7,933 bases of DNA. Source: Hyphomicrobiales bacterium. GTDB taxonomy: Bacteria; Pseudomonadota; Alphaproteobacteria; Rhizobiales; Devosiaceae. Below the pieces are notes generated by a model that saw only the letters and a program-made list of their open reading frames with translations, made no database searches and was not told the DNA's origin. The first letter of the stretch is position 1, and each line of letters starts with the position of its first letter. Of the stretch, positions 5,651 through 7,933 are shown one piece after another. The translations under genes were made by a program, and so were the position numbers. The stretch is from NCBI GenBank assembly GCA_028290345.1, contig JAQGKB010000280.1, positions 1 through 7,933 on the forward strand, in the 5' to 3' direction.

Positions 5651-6595
5651 ATGCTGGATTTCCCGATGAGCCGCAATTTTCTGGTCGTGGACCCCGAAGA
5701 GGGGTTGGATGTGCTGCGGGGCCTCGCCTCGGCCGTGCGGGTAAAAATCCTGAAGCTGCTGCACGTCAAGGGTCCGCAGAACGTCAACGACATCGCCGCG
5801 GCGCTCGCCCTGCCGCAGTCGACGGTATCGTCGAACGTGCAGATACTCGAAGACGCCGGGCTGATCCGCACCGAGACGCAGAAGGCGCGCAAGGGCAACC
5901 AGAAGATCTGCCACTCAACCTTCGATGAAGTCATGGTGGTGTTCAAGGACGACGTCAAATCGCTCAGATCCAACGAGATCGAGGTGTCGATGCCGCTGGG
6001 GCTCTATACCAGTTGTGATGTCTCGGCGCCGTGCGGCCTCTGTTCGACCGAAAGCATCATCGGGCTGCTCGACGTGCCGGACACCTTTCTCGATCCCGAC
6101 CGGATGAAGGCGGGACTGATCTGGTTCACTTCGGGTTATGTCGAATACCAGTTTCCAAACAATGCCCGGCTGGCCAAGAACAAGGTCGAATCCATCGAGT
6201 TCAGCCTGGAAGTGAGTTCGGAAGCCCCCGGCACGTCGGTGGATTGGCCGTCCGACATCACCTTCACGGTCAACGGCCAGGATATCGGCACCTGGACCTC
6301 GCCGGGCGATTTCGGCGACAAGCGCGGCGTCTATACGCCCGATTGGTGGAAGCTGAAGGGCAGCCAATACGGCAAGCTGAAGAGCTGGCGCGTCAACGGC
6401 GGCGGCACTTTTGTCGACGGCATGAAGATCTCCGATATCACCATCGACAAACTCGATCTCGAGGCGCACCGCTCGATTCGCCTCCGCATCGGGGTGAAGA
6501 AGGACGCCAAGCATCCGGGCGGGGTCAATATCTTCGGCCGCGGCTTCGGCAATTACGATCAGGACATCGTGTTGCGGCTGCACACCAAGCCGTAG
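5651..6595 (+). CDS. ArsR-type winged-helix regulator with a large C-terminal domain of unknown fold
   Basis: 314 residues from the ATG at 5651, or 309 from 5666. Residues about 18-90 form an ArsR-like winged helix: LRGLASAVRVKILKLL, then NVNDIAAALALPQSTVSSNV (recognition region) and LEDAGLIRTE. Classical ArsR repressors are about 100-120 residues; this one carries about 200 more. That part has a cysteine cluster (Cys122, Cys128, Cys131; Cys87 nearby), a block LIWFTSGYVEYQFPNN (156-171) and a probably beta-rich region with many W, Y and G residues (VNGQDIGTW, GVYTPDWW). It looks like a ligand-binding, perhaps jelly-roll, domain; this is inference. No helix or membrane segment suggests transport. 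In-frame TGA and TAG at 5618-5623 limit the start. Neither ATG has a good ribosome site; 5666 has GGA 7 nt upstream. Its place before a GH51 gene suggests control of arabinoside use. Confidence 0.88.
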   Translation: MLDFPMSRNFLVVDPEEGLDVLRGLASAVRVKILKLLHVKGPQNVNDIAAALALPQSTVSSNVQILEDAGLIRTETQKARKGNQKICHSTFDEVMVVFKDDVKSLRSNEIEVSMPLGLYTSCDVSAPCGLCSTESIIGLLDVPDTFLDPDRMKAGLIWFTSGYVEYQFPNNARLAKNKVESIEFSLEVSSEAPGTSVDWPSDITFTVNGQDIGTWTSPGDFGDKRGVYTPDWWKLKGSQYGKLKSWRVNGGGTFVDGMKISDITIDKLDLEAHRSIRLRIGVKKDAKHPGGVNIFGRGFGNYDQDIVLRLHTKP

Positions 6596-6647
6596 CAAAG
6601 CGCGGGGGCGGCGCCCGAGATTCGTGCGATTCGCGGCGGCTTTACGC

Positions 6648-6679
6648 TTGACGCTGGGCGGGCTCTGCCATCTTATATA
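6648..6679 (+). promoter_or_regulatory. Possible promoter of the arabinofuranosidase gene
   Basis: CTTGACG gives a consensus -35 TTGACG (6648-6653). The AT-rich CTTATATA (6672-6679) provides a -10, read as CTTATA with an 18-nt spacer or TATATA with 20 nt. The -35 is excellent; the spacer is on the long side, which could mean dependence on an activator. Confidence 0.45.
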
Positions 6680-6695
6680 GCCGTCTTTTCGATAT

Positions 6696-6717
6696 GGATC
6701 AGAAAATCGGGATCAGA
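6696..6717. promoter_or_regulatory. Candidate operator of the arabinofuranosidase gene
   Basis: GGATCAGA occurs twice, at 6696-6703 and 6710-6717, with a period of 14 nt. The first copy begins GATCAGAAAATCGG (6697-6710), which matches the regulator-side GATCAGGAAATCTG (5606-5619) at 12 of 14 positions. It lies about 10-30 nt after the predicted transcription start, a position that suits repression. The inverted-repeat partner arm is degenerate here. Confidence 0.45.
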
Positions 6718-6827
6718 GCATTGCCGGCAAAATGGGCCGCCGGTCCGCTCTGCTCATCATCATTCAAGCACACAAATTTGGGCGAATTGGCGCGCAAGGC
6801 CGGCTCATTCTTGCGCAATTCGCTTCC

Positions 6828-6834
6828 AGGGAGG
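6828..6834 (+). promoter_or_regulatory. Ribosome binding site that decides the arabinofuranosidase start
   Basis: AGGGAGG, continuing as GG, lies 5 nt before the ATG at 6840. The upstream in-frame ATG at 6732 has no such site. Confidence 0.75.
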
Positions 6835-6839
6835 GGCCG

Positions 6840-7933
6840 ATGAAAGCGACCGCGACGGCGCATAAGGATTTTGCAATCTCGAAGATTGACGACCGGGTGT
6901 ACGGGGCGTTCCTCGAACACCTGGGACGGGCGGTCTATACGGGCATCTATGAGCCTGACCATCCGAGCGCCGATGCGAACGGCATGCGCAAGGACGTAAT
7001 CGAGCTGACCAAGGAGCTCGACGTGCCGATCGTGCGCTATCCGGGCGGCAATTTCGTTTCGGCCTACAACTGGGAAGACGGCATCGGGCCGCGCGAAAAC
7101 CGCCCGGTGCGGCTGGACCTTGCCTGGCACACTTCTGAAAGCAACGCCGTGGGCATCCACGAGTTCGCCGATTGGGCGGATGCGGTGGGCACCGAGATGA
7201 TGCTTGCCGTAAACCTCGGTTCGCGCGGGCTCGATGCGGCACGCAATTTCGTCGAATACGTCAACCACCCGGGCGGCAGCTATTGGAGCGATTTGCGCAA
7301 GGCCAATGGCCGCGCCGAGCCGTGGGACGTGAAACTCTGGTGCCTGGGCAACGAGATGGACGGCCCCTGGCAGGTCGGGCACAAATCGGCTGAAGAATAT
7401 GGGCACCTTGCCAACGAAACGGCGAAAGCCATCCGCGCCTTCGACAAATCGCTGGAGCTCATCGTTTGCGGCTCGTCCAATGCGCGCATGCCGACCTATC
7501 CGCAGTGGGAAGCCACCGTGCTCGACGCGACTTATGAGTCCATCGACTACATCTCGCTGCACATGTACTTCGCCAACCGCGAGAAGAACAACGGCAACTA
7601 CCTGGCGCTGAGCGTCGAACTCGACAACTACATCGGCGCGGTTGCCGGGGTGATCGAATTCATCAAGGCCAAGAAGCGTTCGGCGAAGGACGTCTATATC
7701 TCATTCGACGAGTGGAACGTCTGGTACCACTCCAACAAGCAGGACCGGGCCATTCTCGACGGCAATTCCGGCTGGCCGCATGCCCCGGCGCTGCTGGAGG
7801 ACATCTACAATTTCGAGGACGTGCTGCAGGTCGGCCTGATCCTCAACACCTTCATCCGCCGCGCCGACGTGGTGAAGATCGCCTGCATCGCCCAGTTGGT
7901 GAACGTGATCGCCCCGATCATGACCGCACCGGG
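6840..7933 (+). CDS. abfA: Alpha-L-arabinofuranosidase, GH51 (C-terminus beyond right edge)
   Basis: 364 codons are present of an expected 500 or so; the window edge cuts the gene. GH51 enzymes (EC 3.2.1.55) release terminal L-arabinofuranose from arabinan, arabinoxylan and oligosaccharides by a retaining mechanism. The N-terminus reads as the family does: DRVYGAFLEHLGRAVYTGIYEP (about 18-39), then the VRYPGGNFVSAYNWEDG block. The acid/base glutamate is Glu172 in WCLGNEMDG and the nucleophile Glu291 in SFDEWNVWY. Their 119-residue separation equals that of Glu175 and Glu294 in the Geobacillus enzyme. There is no signal peptide, so it probably acts in the cytosol on imported oligosaccharides. 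The start at 6840 has a strong ribosome site. A longer in-frame form from ATG 6732 would add 36 residues of un-GH51-like sequence. The C-terminal beta-sandwich cannot be seen. The regulator just upstream probably controls it. Confidence 0.95.
   Translation, partial: MKATATAHKDFAISKIDDRVYGAFLEHLGRAVYTGIYEPDHPSADANGMRKDVIELTKELDVPIVRYPGGNFVSAYNWEDGIGPRENRPVRLDLAWHTSESNAVGIHEFADWADAVGTEMMLAVNLGSRGLDAARNFVEYVNHPGGSYWSDLRKANGRAEPWDVKLWCLGNEMDGPWQVGHKSAEEYGHLANETAKAIRAFDKSLELIVCGSSNARMPTYPQWEATVLDATYESIDYISLHMYFANREKNNGNYLALSVELDNYIGAVAGVIEFIKAKKRSAKDVYISFDEWNVWYHSNKQDRAILDGNSGWPHAPALLEDIYNFEDVLQVGLILNTFIRRADVVKIACIAQLVNVIAPIMTAP

Larger units (their letters stand above)
6596..6839. other. 244-nt intergenic region between regulator and arabinofuranosidase
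   Basis: It contains the predicted promoter of the arabinofuranosidase gene, the motif shared with the regulator promoter, and a leader of about 150 nt. Only a weak GC-rich hairpin (GGGC-GGC-GCCC, 6605-6615) follows the regulator, without a T-run, so read-through from the regulator into the next gene is possible. Confidence 0.5.

Noticed and set aside
5915..6598. Long minus-strand open frame opposite the regulator
   Set aside because: It is antisense to a clear winged-helix gene and has no domain or ribosome site of its own.
6600..6630. Intrinsic terminator after the regulator
   Set aside because: The GC stem is only 4 bp with a 3-nt loop and no T-run follows.
6699..7562. Long minus-strand open frame opposite the arabinofuranosidase
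   Set aside because: The plus strand encodes GH51 with both catalytic glutamates; the antisense frame is a codon-bias shadow with no recognisable domain.

Overview
The window looks like chromosome from a GC-rich alphaproteobacterium of the Hyphomicrobiales (Rhizobiales) type. A Devosia-like soil or plant-associated bacterium is my best guess, from general gene content and the CTATAT-style -10 box upstream of the transporter gene. No database search was possible, so the taxonomy is inference. No insertion sequence, prophage, CRISPR array or rRNA was seen, and the sequence reads as ordinary, well-kept chromosome.

Layout. (1) Positions 1-521, minus: the start of a periplasmic sugar-binding protein of an ABC importer, running off the left edge. 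Behind it is a 388-nt regulatory stretch with a good promoter and a near-perfect palindrome over the predicted transcription start. (2) 910-2619, minus: a cytoplasmic triple-PAS diguanylate cyclase with intact GGDEF and I-site motifs. (3) 2847-2936, minus: tRNA-Ser(GGA) with an encoded CCA. (4) 3147-4624, plus: a probable operon of a small unrecognised membrane protein, methionine sulfoxide reductase MsrA and a MmcQ/YjbR-family protein. (5) 4704-5339, minus: a 1-Cys (Prx6-type) peroxiredoxin, convergent with the msrA group and ending at a strong hairpin terminator. (6) 5651-6595, plus: a regulator with an ArsR-type winged helix joined to a C-terminal part of about 200 residues that I cannot assign to a known domain. 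(7) 6840-7933, plus: a GH51 alpha-L-arabinofuranosidase running off the right edge, with both catalytic glutamates visible.

How the genes may work together. MsrA and the peroxiredoxin both deal with oxidative damage, from opposite strands. The regulator and the arabinofuranosidase are the most interesting pair. They are adjacent and co-oriented, and a related motif (GATCAG-R-AAATC-K-G) lies just upstream of each. I propose that the regulator controls its own gene and the arabinofuranosidase gene, and that its C-terminal part senses a sugar or metal. The left-edge sugar importer may belong to another catabolic locus. Its palindrome points to control by a repressor that is not in this window.
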